Shown in pieces: positions 8,262 to 17,105 of a DNA stretch of 64,000 nucleotides. Origin of the DNA: Terriglobia bacterium (GTDB taxonomy: Bacteria > Acidobacteriota > Terriglobia > Bryobacterales > UBA6623). The stretch is from the NCBI GenBank assembly GCA_009841225.1, contig VXMF01000009.1:62001-126000 (forward strand), in the 5' to 3' direction. A program made the translations under genes and the position numbers. Under the pieces are notes generated by a model that saw only the letters and a list, made by a program, of their open reading frames with translations, was not told the DNA's origin and made no database searches. The number at the start of each line of letters is the position of its first letter. Positions within the stretch are counted from its first letter, which is position 1.

Positions 8262-10487
8262 ATGAGAGCGCGAAAGTCTTGGCCACACGTGTCCCTGCTT
8301 CCACTCGCCGCGGCATTGGCGTTGAGCCCCCACCTGTCGGCGGCGGACTCGTGGGCCTCGTGGCGCGGCCCGGCATCCGACGGAGTCTCGCCTGATAGCG
8401 GCTTGCCGGAAGCTTGGTCTGCGGACGGTCAAAACCTGCTGTGGAAGGTGCCCTTCGGCAGTCGCTCGGCGCCAGTCGTAGTCGACGGACGAGTCTGCCT
8501 GATCCGGCTGGCCGAACCGGACACACATACACGCTGGCAGGAACAGGTCGTCTGCCTCGACGCCGATTCGGGCGAACTGGTCTGGGAGTACCGCTTCAAT
8601 GTGTTCCAAACCGACATTCCGCACCACCGCGTTGGCTGGGCCAGCCTAGTCGGCGACCCAAGCACCGGCAATGTCTTCGCGAACGGCATCGAGGGCATGG
8701 TAATCGCATTCGATCCCAAGGGAAACGTGCTGTGGGAGCGCTCCACCGCCGAGGAGACCGGGCGCATCTCGGGCTTCGGCGGCCGCACCGTAACGCCCGT
8801 TCTGGACGGAAACCTGTTGTTCGTGAGCTACTTGTCGGCGGGCTGGGGCTCCACCTTTATTCCCCGCCACCGCTTCTATGCCTTTGACAAACGTACCGGT
8901 GAGACGGTTTGGCTGTCCACCCCCGGCCAAGCGCCCTATGACACAACCTATTCCGTGCCCGTCGTGCGCGAGATTGATGGAAGCCGCCTGTTGATCGCCG
9001 GCAACGGGGATGGCGGCATCTACGCAATGCAGGCCGCCACCGGGATCAAGGTCTGGGAGTTCCCCCTGTCTAAACGAGGCATCAACTCGTCGGTCGTCGT
9101 CGATGGCACGACGGTCTACGCTTCCCACAGCGAGGAGAACGTCGATGGCAGCACGTCGATGGGACGCATCGTCGCACTGGATGCCGCAGACGTCGCGGAC
9201 GGCCGGCCGAAACAGCTATGGATGGTCGATGGGTTCGCGGCGGGCTATGCCTCGCCGGCGATCCAAGACGGCATTCTCTATCACGTCGACAACTCCGCCA
9301 ACTTGGTCGCGTTCGACGCCGCCACCGGCGCGGAATTGTGGGCGCGGAATATTGGCATCGCCCAGCGCTCGTCGCCGGTCATCGGCGACAACAAGCTGTA
9401 CGTTTCGGACATGGACGGGCAGCTGCATGTCCTGCGGCTCGCTGGGCGGCAGGAGCCAACACGAACCGATCTCGACGAATTCAAGAACGCCGATGGGAGC
9501 GCGACCCAGATCAACGGCCCGCCGGCGATCGCCAATGGCCGGGTCTACTTCGTCACCAACAACATGCTCTATTGCATCGGCAATTCGCAGGGCAAGGCCG
9601 GCAGCGCCCCGGATGTGGTCGGAGGGCCGACCGCGGCGCCAGCCGATGCCAAGCCGGCTCACTTGCAAGTCGTGCCCGCCGAGGCCAACCTCGTGCCCGG
9701 TGGCCGGGCGCGGTTCACGGCTAAGCTGTTCGACGCGAAGGGCCGACTGATCGGCGAGGGCAGCGCGGCATGGTCGATCGAAGGCGAACTCGAAGGGGAG
9801 CTGAGCGCGGATGGAGACTTCACGGCAGGCAGCCTGTTCCCGCAAGGCGGGTTGATTGTCGCAACCATCGGCGAGCTCACCGGCCAAGCGCGTGTAGCGG
9901 TGCGGCCGAACGGCGGCTTCACCGAGGATTTCGAGCGCTACCCGGCAGATAGCGTGCCGGAAGGATGGCCTGCGGCACGCGGACGCTTCGCAGTGGTCGA
10001 TGCAGATGGCGGCAAGCAGCTCAAGAAACCGTCTGGCAACCCGCGCAGCTGGCGCACGACGGTCTATGTCGGCAACCCACGCCAGAACGGATACGAGATC
10101 GAGGCCGAACTGATGTCCATGGAGCAGCGCAGGCGCATGGCTGACATGGGCTTGGTCTCGCACCGCTACACGCTGGCTCTGATGGGAAACGCTCAATCCC
10201 TGATGGTCCGCACCTGGCTGTCGGAGCTGGTCCGCTTCTCGAAGGAGGTCCCTTTCGAATGGGACCCCGAGGTCTGGTACCGCGTCAAGCTGCGCGTTGA
10301 GCCCGCCGCGGACGGCAGCACCGCGATCCGCGGCAAAGCTTGGCCGAAAGGCGACTCCGAGCCCGAGGCGTGGACGCTCGAAGCCGTGGACGCCCTCGGA
10401 CACGACCGTGGCAGCCCGGGCATCTACGGCTACTCCTCGGCCGACATTTACTACGACAACCTCAAGGTCACGCCATTCGGAGGCTGA
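8262..10487 (+). CDS. exported PQQ-type beta-propeller protein with Ig-like and LamG-like C-terminus
   Basis: 741 aa. A signal peptide (about residues 1-27, ending SAADS) is followed by a WD/PQQ-like propeller of the BamB/pyrrolo-quinoline-quinone repeat type. Repeated "GxVYxxD...G..xW" blades are seen, for example "VVVDGTTVYASHSE" and "AFDAATGAELWARN". From about residue 455 comes an Ig-like segment ("VVPAEANLVPGGRARFTAKL") and from about 560 a jelly-roll region beginning "EDFERYPADSVPEGW", like LamG or 3-keto-disaccharide-hydrolase domains. No dehydrogenase active site is apparent, so this is probably a binding or scaffold protein. It leads an operon with a second propeller 22 nt downstream. 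Confidence 0.85.
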   Translation: MRARKSWPHVSLLPLAAALALSPHLSAADSWASWRGPASDGVSPDSGLPEAWSADGQNLLWKVPFGSRSAPVVVDGRVCLIRLAEPDTHTRWQEQVVCLDADSGELVWEYRFNVFQTDIPHHRVGWASLVGDPSTGNVFANGIEGMVIAFDPKGNVLWERSTAEETGRISGFGGRTVTPVLDGNLLFVSYLSAGWGSTFIPRHRFYAFDKRTGETVWLSTPGQAPYDTTYSVPVVREIDGSRLLIAGNGDGGIYAMQAATGIKVWEFPLSKRGINSSVVVDGTTVYASHSEENVDGSTSMGRIVALDAADVADGRPKQLWMVDGFAAGYASPAIQDGILYHVDNSANLVAFDAATGAELWARNIGIAQRSSPVIGDNKLYVSDMDGQLHVLRLAGRQEPTRTDLDEFKNADGSATQINGPPAIANGRVYFVTNNMLYCIGNSQGKAGSAPDVVGGPTAAPADAKPAHLQVVPAEANLVPGGRARFTAKLFDAKGRLIGEGSAAWSIEGELEGELSADGDFTAGSLFPQGGLIVATIGELTGQARVAVRPNGGFTEDFERYPADSVPEGWPAARGRFAVVDADGGKQLKKPSGNPRSWRTTVYVGNPRQNGYEIEAELMSMEQRRRMADMGLVSHRYTLALMGNAQSLMVRTWLSELVRFSKEVPFEWDPEVWYRVKLRVEPAADGSTAIRGKAWPKGDSEPEAWTLEAVDALGHDRGSPGIYGYSSADIYYDNLKVTPFGG

Positions 10488-10509
10488 CCGCAGCCACCCG
10501 GAGATCCAA

Positions 10510-11937
10510 ATGCTAGCTCGCCTAACCCGAAGCCACTGTCTCACCCTCGCGCTTGCTACCACGCTGACATCGGCGGCCTCAGGTGCCGACTGGCCGATGT
10601 GGGGCGGCAACCCGTCGCGCAACATGGTCTCGTCCGAGACCGGTATTCCGACCACCTGGGATATCAAGTCGATGAACCAGATCAAGTGGCGGGCCGAAAT
10701 CGGTTCCCAGTCCTACGGGAACCCGGTGGTGGCGGACGGCAAGGTATTCCTCGGCACCAATAACGAACTGCTGCGCGACGCGGCCTATGGCGGCGATCGC
10801 GGCGTGCTGATGGCCTTTGACGAGCAATCCGGCGAGTTTCTGTGGCAGATGACTCACGCGAAGCTCGCGGCCGGGCGCGTTAACGACTGGCCCGAGCAGG
10901 GCGTTTGCTCCTCGCCGGCGGTGGTCGATGGCGTGGTCTACTACGTTTCCAACCGGGCCGAAGTGATGGCACTGGACGCCGAAGGCTTCCGCGATGGCGA
11001 GAACGACGGCCCTTACAAGGACGAAGCCAAGCGGGATCCTACCGATGGCGACGTGATCTGGTCGGTGGACATGTACAACGACCTCGGCGTGTTCCCCCAC
11101 AATCTAGCCGCAACTTCTCCGCTTGTCGTGGGCGACCTGCTCTTCGTCAGCACTTCGAACGGCGTGGACGAATCGCACATCAACGTTCCGTCAGTGCGCG
11201 GCCCGAGCTTTCTAGCCCTGAACCGCAAGACCGGCGAGGTCGTATGGGAGGACAGCTCTCCCGGGCGCGATATCCTGCACGGCCAATGGTCTTCGCCAGC
11301 ATACGGATCCGCCGGGGGCAAGAACCAAGTGATTTTCGCAGGAGGCGATGGCTGGCTGTACAGCTTCGTGCCGGAAACCGGCGATCTGATCTGGAAATTC
11401 GACGCCAACCCGAAAGAATCGGAATGGAAGCACGGGAGGGGCGACCGCAACAACATCATTGCGACGCCGGTCATTCTCGATGGCAAGGTCTACATCGCGG
11501 TCGGCCAAGACCCCGAGCACGGCGAGGGCGTGGGGCACCTCTGGGCCGTGGACGCCTCGGGGAGCGGAGACGTGACCGAGAGCCATGTCGTCTGGCACCA
11601 CCCCTTCCGCCGTACGATCTCCACGGTGGCCATTCACGAAGGGATTGTCTACGCTGCCAATTTCTCGGGATTCTTCCATGCCTTGGATCTGGCCTCGGGC
11701 GAGCTGCTGTGGGAGCACGACATGCTGGCCGCTGTTTGGGGTTCGCCCTACGTGGTCGACGGCAAGGTGATGATCGGCGACGAGGACGGCGACCTGTCCG
11801 TCTTGAAGGCCGGGCGGGAACTGGAGGTGCTGTCCGAGAGCAACTTCGGGAACGTGATCTACTCCACTCCCGTCGCAGCCAACGGCACCCTGTTCATCAT
11901 GACCCGCTCGCACCTGTATGCGATCGCGGCGGACTGA
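10510..11937 (+). CDS. second exported PQQ-type beta-propeller protein
   Basis: 475 aa. The ATG at 10510 is chosen because it directly precedes a signal peptide (hydrophobic core at residues 8-22, AASGA cleavage site); a longer in-frame extension reaches back into the preceding gene. The mature protein starts "DWPMWGGNPSRNMVS", a very common opening of exported PQQ-like propellers. Blades repeat "GDLLFVST", "GWLYSFVPETGDLIW", "GFFHALDLASGELLWE". Unlike its neighbour it consists of the propeller only. Two tandem paralogues with the same export route probably act together; ligand and partner are unknown. Confidence 0.88.
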   Translation: MLARLTRSHCLTLALATTLTSAASGADWPMWGGNPSRNMVSSETGIPTTWDIKSMNQIKWRAEIGSQSYGNPVVADGKVFLGTNNELLRDAAYGGDRGVLMAFDEQSGEFLWQMTHAKLAAGRVNDWPEQGVCSSPAVVDGVVYYVSNRAEVMALDAEGFRDGENDGPYKDEAKRDPTDGDVIWSVDMYNDLGVFPHNLAATSPLVVGDLLFVSTSNGVDESHINVPSVRGPSFLALNRKTGEVVWEDSSPGRDILHGQWSSPAYGSAGGKNQVIFAGGDGWLYSFVPETGDLIWKFDANPKESEWKHGRGDRNNIIATPVILDGKVYIAVGQDPEHGEGVGHLWAVDASGSGDVTESHVVWHHPFRRTISTVAIHEGIVYAANFSGFFHALDLASGELLWEHDMLAAVWGSPYVVDGKVMIGDEDGDLSVLKAGRELEVLSESNFGNVIYSTPVAANGTLFIMTRSHLYAIAAD

Positions 11938-11947
11938 AGTGCCGGGC

Positions 11948-13030
11948 ATGTCCGACGGACAAGGCAAGACGCAAGCCGCCAAGGCTGCGCTGGACGCGCA
12001 CGTGCGGGAGACCGTCGCGTGGCACTTCGACCCGGAGACCGGGTGCCCGTTCTGGCTGGAGTTCGCCAAGGAGCGCCTGGCCTGGGACCCGCGCGACCGA
12101 ATCGGCGGTTTCGACGATCTGCGCCTGCTGCCGCCCTTCGAGGACGAGTGGCTGCGCGGAGGCCCGGTGCGGCGCTGGGTGCCCAAGGGCTTGGCGGGCA
12201 GGCCGGTGTACGTGTTCGAAACCGGCGGGACGACCGGCGTGCCCAAGTCGCGGGTCAACGTCGAGGACTTCCAGACCGACTACGCCGAGTTCTCCAAGAC
12301 GCTGCCGGACGAGTTCTTTCCGCCCGGCTCGGACTGGCTTCACCTGGGCCCCACCGGGCCGCGGCGCCTGCGCCTCGCAGTCGAGCACCTCGCCCATGTC
12401 CGAGGCGGGATTTCGTTCTCGGTCGACCTTGACCCGCGCTGGGTGGTCAAGCTGCTCAAGCGCGGCCAGTACGAGGAGGCCGAGCGCTACCGCCAGCACT
12501 GCCTCGACCAAGCCATCACCATCCTGAAGGCGCACGACGGAATCCGCTGCCTGTTCGCGACGCCAAAGCTCTTGGAGGGTCTCTGCGATCGGATCTCGCT
12601 GAAGAAGTTCGGAATTACCGGCGTGTTCTGCGGCGGCACCGAGATGACGCCGGAGTTCCATCGCTTCGCGCGAGAAGAGCTGCTCGAAGGCGCGTACTTC
12701 GCGGCCACCTACGGCAACACGCTGATGGGCCTGGCATGCCACAAGCCGTTCGACCCGGCTGACGATCACGCCATCATCTACTACCCTCCCCAGCCGCGAG
12801 CAGCGCTGGAGGTCTGCAACCCGGACAACCTCGACGAGGTCGTCGAGTACGGCGCGACCGGGAGGGCCGTGCTGACCACCCTGACGCGGGAATTCTTCAT
12901 GCCGAGGTTCCCCGAGCGCGACATCTGCGAACGGGAGCGCCCGATCGACCTGTACCCGTGGGATGGCGTGCGCAACGTACGTCCGTACCAAGACTCCAAG
13001 ACGGGCTCGGTAACGGTCGGAGTCTACTAG
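11948..13030 (+). CDS. AMP-forming ligase-like protein lacking the C-terminal domain (PaaK-like)
   Basis: 360 aa from ATG 11948, 10 nt after the propeller stop. The adenylate-forming superfamily P-loop is seen as "FETGGTTGVPKSR" near residue 90-102. Later "GGTEMTPEF", the aromatic "ATYGNTLMG" (the usual YG(T/S)TE region) and "GRAVLTTL ... PERD" follow in family order. It ends soon after this arginine-aspartate region, so the mobile C-terminal domain with the catalytic lysine is missing. Phenylacetate-CoA ligase-like or LuxE-like proteins are the nearest types. It may adenylate an acid without a thioester step, or depend on a separate domain. The preceding genes encode exported propellers, whereas this one has no signal peptide. 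Confidence 0.72.
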   Translation: MSDGQGKTQAAKAALDAHVRETVAWHFDPETGCPFWLEFAKERLAWDPRDRIGGFDDLRLLPPFEDEWLRGGPVRRWVPKGLAGRPVYVFETGGTTGVPKSRVNVEDFQTDYAEFSKTLPDEFFPPGSDWLHLGPTGPRRLRLAVEHLAHVRGGISFSVDLDPRWVVKLLKRGQYEEAERYRQHCLDQAITILKAHDGIRCLFATPKLLEGLCDRISLKKFGITGVFCGGTEMTPEFHRFAREELLEGAYFAATYGNTLMGLACHKPFDPADDHAIIYYPPQPRAALEVCNPDNLDEVVEYGATGRAVLTTLTREFFMPRFPERDICERERPIDLYPWDGVRNVRPYQDSKTGSVTVGVY

Positions 13031-13051
13031 TACGGCAGGAAATTCGCGAAG

Positions 13052-13510
13052 ATGCCATCGACGTCGCAATCGCTTGTCGTCTCGCTGATTGCCGCTCTAT
13101 TCGTCATCGCCAGCGCGCCCGGCGCGCGGGCCGAGGACGATTCGGAAGAAATCCGGGCCCTAGTGGGCCGCTACGCCGCCGCACGCGAGTCAAGGGATCC
13201 ACAAGCTATCCGTAAGCTGTTCACCGCGGACGCCGACCAGCTCGTCTCGTCGGGCGTGTGGCGCCGGGGCAGCGAGGCTCTGGTGGAAGGCATGCTCTCC
13301 AGTTCGCGCCGCAATCCGGGCACGCGCACTCTGACGGTCGAAACGGTTCGGTTTCCTGCGCCAAGCGTCGCAGTGGCCGATGCCCGCTACGTTATCGCGG
13401 GCAGCGCTGGGGCCGCGGACCGCAAGATGTGGAGCACCTTCGTCTGCCTGCGCACTGACGACGGATGGCGCATCGCGGCGATTCGCAACATGCTTCCCGC
13501 CCCGCGCTAG
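13052..13510 (+). CDS. exported SnoaL/DUF4440-like (NTF2-fold) protein
   Basis: 152 aa. Residues 1-27 are a signal peptide (hydrophobic run, cleavage near ARAED). The remainder fits the small NTF2-like cone fold of SgcJ/EcaC and DUF4440 proteins: "[29 protein letters not shown]"-type opening helix and loop, then "[21 protein letters not shown]"-type final strands. These folds bind small molecules or act as cyclases or isomerases, so no activity can be assigned. It follows the ligase-like gene by 21 nt and likely ends that operon. The AtuA-like gene converges 18 nt downstream. Confidence 0.78.
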   Translation: MPSTSQSLVVSLIAALFVIASAPGARAEDDSEEIRALVGRYAAARESRDPQAIRKLFTADADQLVSSGVWRRGSEALVEGMLSSSRRNPGTRTLTVETVRFPAPSVAVADARYVIAGSAGAADRKMWSTFVCLRTDDGWRIAAIRNMLPAPR

Positions 13511-13528
13511 CCTGCCGCAGCGGGGCGC

Positions 13529-14884
13529 TCACGACAGGTCGAACACTTCCACGCTGGTGCTGATCTCCTCGCGCGGCAGCAGCGAGGCATGGTGCGCAAC
13601 GACCTGCCTGACGCGTGGCCGGCCGTCTCCGAAGCCGGTGGCCGTAGGCGGCCCGTTCAGCACCAGTGGGATCATCTCGCGGCTGAAACGCTCGACCGGG
13701 GCGCGTTCGGCGGCGCGCACGCCCATGCGCAACTGGACTTCGGGCGGATCGGGGTTTGGCGCTGCAACCGGGCCGTGACAAGCGTCCAAGCCCAGCACCT
13801 CGGCATGAACCTCATCGAACCTCAATCCCAGATCATCCAAGCGCTGGCGCACGATTCTGTCGGCGGCGCGTGCCTTCTGCGCTGCGTCCGGCCAACTGTA
13901 GACCAAGGTACCGATTGCCTGATAGCCCGCCACGTACGTGATCGAAGTCTTCAACGTGGGGGGGCGCTGCCCTCCGCGAACGCCTTCGACCGCCACCCTG
14001 TCGGGCCCGTCGTCGCGCAAGGTGATGCTTGTGAAATCGGCGCTGCAGTCCGGCGTCAGGTACGCCTTGGGGTCGCCAAGTTCGTACAGCAGCTGCTCCT
14101 TGATCGAAGCTAGCGTGACCCGCCCGCCAGTGCCGGGGTGCTTGCTGACCACGAAGTCACCGCTCGGGTCGGCCTCGACAACCGGAAATCCGATGTTCGC
14201 CATGTCTGGAAGCGTCTGCCAATCTACCGTGTAATTCCCTCCGGTGCACTGCGCGCCACACTCGATGATGTGGCCGGCGATCGTGCCCGCCGCCAGCCTG
14301 TCCCAGTCCTGCTCGGACCAGCGAAATTCATGGATCATGGGTGCCAGTGTCAGGGCGGTGTCGGTTGACCTGCCGGCAATCACGATGTGCGCTCCGGTCT
14401 CCAGAGCCGCCGCAAGCGGAAACCCGCCCAAGTAGACGTGGGCGCTGAGCAGATCCGCACGTATGGCCTCGATCGGCCGCCCGGTGTCGATCTCGTCAAA
14501 ACAGACGCCCCGCGAGTGCATCTCGTCGATACGGTCGAGAATGTCGTCGCCGAGCACGACCGCCACCCTCGCGTCGCCGATGCCGGCAGCGTTCGCTTTC
14601 TCCAAGATTGCCCTTGCACAGGCGCGCGGGTTCACACCACCGGCATTGGTAACGATTCGGATGCCGCGTTCCAGCATGCGCGGCAGCAAGGACACTGCGA
14701 GATCGACAGCATCGGTAGCGTATCCCTTCTCGGGGTCGCGCCGCCTCTGCTTCTCCAAGATCGACATGGTGACCTCGGAGAGATAGTCCAGCACCAGATA
14801 GTCGATCGGGCCGTCCGCCACCAGGCGCCGTGGAGCCTCGAGCCAGTCGCCCCAAAATCCTTGGCCGTTTGCGATCCGTATCAC
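13529..14884 (-). CDS. AtuA-like acyclic terpene utilisation family protein (DUF1446)
   Basis: 451 aa from a GTG start. The opening "IRIANGQGFWGDW" and "YLVLDYLSEVTM" are hallmarks of the DUF1446/AtuA family, as are "VTNAGGVNP" and "GRSTDTALTLAPMIHEF". AtuA is needed for citronellol and geraniol catabolism in Pseudomonas, but its biochemical activity is not settled, and most homologues occur outside terpene pathways. Full length compared with the core domain; the DUF4387 partner that often follows is absent. It is monocistronic and divergent from the SDR gene across a 190-bp gap. Confidence 0.85.
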   Translation of the reverse strand: MIRIANGQGFWGDWLEAPRRLVADGPIDYLVLDYLSEVTMSILEKQRRRDPEKGYATDAVDLAVSLLPRMLERGIRIVTNAGGVNPRACARAILEKANAAGIGDARVAVVLGDDILDRIDEMHSRGVCFDEIDTGRPIEAIRADLLSAHVYLGGFPLAAALETGAHIVIAGRSTDTALTLAPMIHEFRWSEQDWDRLAAGTIAGHIIECGAQCTGGNYTVDWQTLPDMANIGFPVVEADPSGDFVVSKHPGTGGRVTLASIKEQLLYELGDPKAYLTPDCSADFTSITLRDDGPDRVAVEGVRGGQRPPTLKTSITYVAGYQAIGTLVYSWPDAAQKARAADRIVRQRLDDLGLRFDEVHAEVLGLDACHGPVAAPNPDPPEVQLRMGVRAAERAPVERFSREMIPLVLNGPPTATGFGDGRPRVRQVVAHHASLLPREEISTSVEVFDLS

Positions 14885-15074
14885 GCTCCAATCCCGTTCG
14901 AATTCTTACAGCGCCAGCAACCCCGCTGCTAAGACCGGAAGCGCCTAGCCCGGGACCCGCGGGCTGCGGAAAAGCCTCTTGAAACAGGCGCCCCGCGCCC
15001 GCCTGCGCCCGCACCTAGCGGTTGCCGCCGCCCATGTTACAGTATTCCATTCCCGGGTCGGCCGAGGCTGGATC

Positions 15075-15866
15075 ATGCGCGCGGCTAAGCTTTCCGACAA
15101 GACCGCGCTGGTCACGGGAGCTTCATCCGGAATCGGGCGGGCATGCGCAATCAGGCTCGCCCGCGACGGTGCCCAGCTAGTGCTGCACGGGCGCCGACGG
15201 GAAGCACTGGAAGAAACCGCCCGCCTGATCGGCGATGCCAGGATCATCGACGCGGATCTCACGGATCCTGCCGCCCGCTCCTCGTTCTGCGCTCGTGTGC
15301 TGGACGAAGTGCAAGCTCTCGACATTCTGGTGCATAACGCAGGCATTGGCATTCTGGCGCCGTCGCACTCTACGGATCCCGATCATGCCCGGAACCTGAT
15401 GGCGCTGAATTTCTTGGCGCCCGTGGAGATCACGCGACAACTCGTCCCGCTGATGCGACCGGGCGGAAGCATCGTCATGGTGAGTTCTATCGCGGGCAAG
15501 CTATCCCTGCCCGGCATGGGCGTTTACGCTTCGTCGAAGCATGCCCTCAACGCATATGCCAACATCCTCAGGGGAGAATTGCGCGAGCGCGAGATTCACG
15601 TGCTCTCGTTTTGTCCCGGCTACGTGCGCACGCCATTCATGGGCAACATGCTGCAAGGTGCTTCGACCGCGCCGCTGCCCGGACGCATGAGATTTGCGCT
15701 AACTCCCGACCAGTGTGCCGAAGCCATACACTCCGGGATTCGCAAGCGCAAGCGCACCGTGGTCCTGCCGCGTCTCGGCTGGCTTGTAATCGCGGCGGAG
15801 CGTCTCTGCCCGGCCTTGGTGAACAGCGCCATGTCACGCGAGATGCGCAGGGACGGCCGAGGGTGA
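15075..15866 (+). CDS. short-chain dehydrogenase/reductase
   Basis: 263 aa. The ATG at 15075 has GAGG 7 nt upstream and places the cofactor motif at the usual distance; a longer frame from 14979 is rejected. The classical SDR features are TGASSGIG (14-21), NAGIG (87-91), catalytic S137, Y150 and K154. The acidic residue after beta-2 is not obvious ("LHGRRREAL"), which suggests NADPH preference. The substrate is unknown. Its stop overlaps the aroK start (GTGA), so it is co-transcribed with shikimate kinase and a LolD-like ATPase. Confidence 0.92.
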   Translation: MRAAKLSDKTALVTGASSGIGRACAIRLARDGAQLVLHGRRREALEETARLIGDARIIDADLTDPAARSSFCARVLDEVQALDILVHNAGIGILAPSHSTDPDHARNLMALNFLAPVEITRQLVPLMRPGGSIVMVSSIAGKLSLPGMGVYASSKHALNAYANILRGELREREIHVLSFCPGYVRTPFMGNMLQGASTAPLPGRMRFALTPDQCAEAIHSGIRKRKRTVVLPRLGWLVIAAERLCPALVNSAMSREMRRDGRG

Positions 15867-16429
15867 GCACTGACGCGCACGGCGCGGAACCGCCGCCGGA
15901 AAGCCCGAGAGCGATCTTCTTAGCGGGCTTCATGGGATGCGGCAAGTCCACAGTCGGCCAACGGCTCGCAAGGGCGCTTGGCTGGCCGTTCGTCGACCTA
16001 GATGCCGAGATTGAGAGGCTCGCGGGGCGCTCGATTCCGGACATCTTCGCGGCACACGGCGAAGACGGGTTTCGTGATTTCGAGCACGCAGCGCTGCTTG
16101 AGCAGGCCGAAATGAGCGGCGCCGCCGCGCCGCGAGTGGTGGCTCTGGGCGGGGGCACGTATGCCTTCGAGCGAAACCGCAGCCTGTTGCGACAGGTCGG
16201 CCCCACCGTCTGGCTCGACGCCCCGGCCGAGACGCTGTGGGAGCGGGTGCGGCTAGAGTCCCACCGCCCGCTGGCCAGCGACCGCGCCGAGTTCCTGCGC
16301 ATCTACGCGGCCCGAAAGGAGTCCTACGCCCAAGCTGACTGCAGAATCGATGCCTCCACGACGCCTGGAGAAGTCCTGCGCGAAGTGTTCAAGCTAGGAT
16401 GGATGCAGGGGCTTCGCGCAGATGGCTGA
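15863..16429 (+). CDS. aroK: shikimate kinase
   Basis: 188 aa from GTG 15863 in a 4-bp GTGA overlap with the SDR stop. ATP-dependent 3-phosphorylation of shikimate in the chorismate pathway. The Walker A is "GFMGCGKST" (22-30), the shikimate-binding Asp lies in "FVDLDAEIE" (D45, D47), followed by "GEDGFRDFE" with its Arg, and the "LGGGTY" loop at 95-100. The lid arginine lies in "HRPLAS". Length is normal with about 15 extra N-terminal residues. No other shikimate-pathway gene is nearby. Confidence 0.94.
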   Translation: MSTDAHGAEPPPESPRAIFLAGFMGCGKSTVGQRLARALGWPFVDLDAEIERLAGRSIPDIFAAHGEDGFRDFEHAALLEQAEMSGAAAPRVVALGGGTYAFERNRSLLRQVGPTVWLDAPAETLWERVRLESHRPLASDRAEFLRIYAARKESYAQADCRIDASTTPGEVLREVFKLGWMQGLRADG

Positions 16430-17105
16430 GTCAGTGATCCGCGCCGAAGGCCTGGGTAAGACCTTCCGCAGCGGCGAGCAAGCGCTGACCATATTCTCGG
16501 GGCTGACATTCCAAATCCGACAGGGCGAGAGCGTCGCGCTCGTCGGCGAGTCAGGCGCCGGGAAGTCCACCTTGCTGCACATCTTGGGCGCGCTTGAGAA
16601 GCCCACGACGGGCAAGGTGCTCTTTCGCGGAGACCCGCTCGCGTCGCTGAGCGAGGCCCAGTTGGCCAACTATCGCAACCGCGATGTCGGCTTCGTCTGG
16701 CAGAACTGCCACTTGCTGCCCGAATTCACGGCGATCGAGAACGTGGCGCTGCCACTGCGCATCGCGGGTGTGGCGGAGGACTCGGGTCAAAAGGAAGCGC
16801 AGACCTGGCTGCAGCGGGTGGGGCTGGCGGAACGGATCGATCACCAGTCCGGCGAACTGTCCGGCGGCGAGCAGCAGCGGGTTGCGATAGCCCGAGCGCT
16901 GGTGTGCAAGCCAAGGCTGCTCCTAGCCGACGAGCCGACGGGCAACCTCGACGAACGCACCGGCGAGGCCGTCATGAAGATGCTGTTGGAGCTGGCGGGT
17001 CAAGAAGGCCTGGCGATCCTGCTGGCAACGCACAACCCAACGTTTGCCGCGCTTTGCGACCGGGTCTTTAGATTTGATCACGGCAGGCTGCGCCAATCGG
17101 CCTAA
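16422..17105 (+). CDS. LolD/MacB-type ABC transporter ATP-binding protein
   Basis: 227 aa. Complete ABC ATPase: Walker A "GESGAGKST" (42-50), Q-loop "VWQN" (92-95), signature LSGGEQ (146-151), Walker B "LLLADEP" (166-172) and H-loop "ATHNP". The "[16 protein letters not shown]" stretch is typical of LolD-family ATPases, which release lipoproteins from the inner membrane with LolC/LolE or drive MacB-type mechanotransmission. No permease (FtsX/LolC fold) is adjacent, so the partner must be encoded elsewhere. It overlaps aroK by 8 bp and converges on recD2 with a 4-bp overlap. Confidence 0.88.
   Translation: MAESVIRAEGLGKTFRSGEQALTIFSGLTFQIRQGESVALVGESGAGKSTLLHILGALEKPTTGKVLFRGDPLASLSEAQLANYRNRDVGFVWQNCHLLPEFTAIENVALPLRIAGVAEDSGQKEAQTWLQRVGLAERIDHQSGELSGGEQQRVAIARALVCKPRLLLADEPTGNLDERTGEAVMKMLLELAGQEGLAILLATHNPTFAALCDRVFRFDHGRLRQSA

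Noticed and set aside
9216-10685. Long open frame (489 codons) on the minus strand opposite the first beta-propeller gene
   Set aside because: It is an antisense shadow of a real high-GC coding gene with an intact signal peptide and family motifs; no start or homology supports it.
10905-12527. Long plus-strand frame (540 codons) spanning the second propeller and ligase-like genes
   Set aside because: Crosses two genes supported by motifs in other frames; rich in Arg/Pro runs typical of shadow frames.
11897-13069. 390-codon minus-strand frame over the ligase-like gene
   Set aside because: Shadow of the plus-strand gene that holds the AMP-binding motif.
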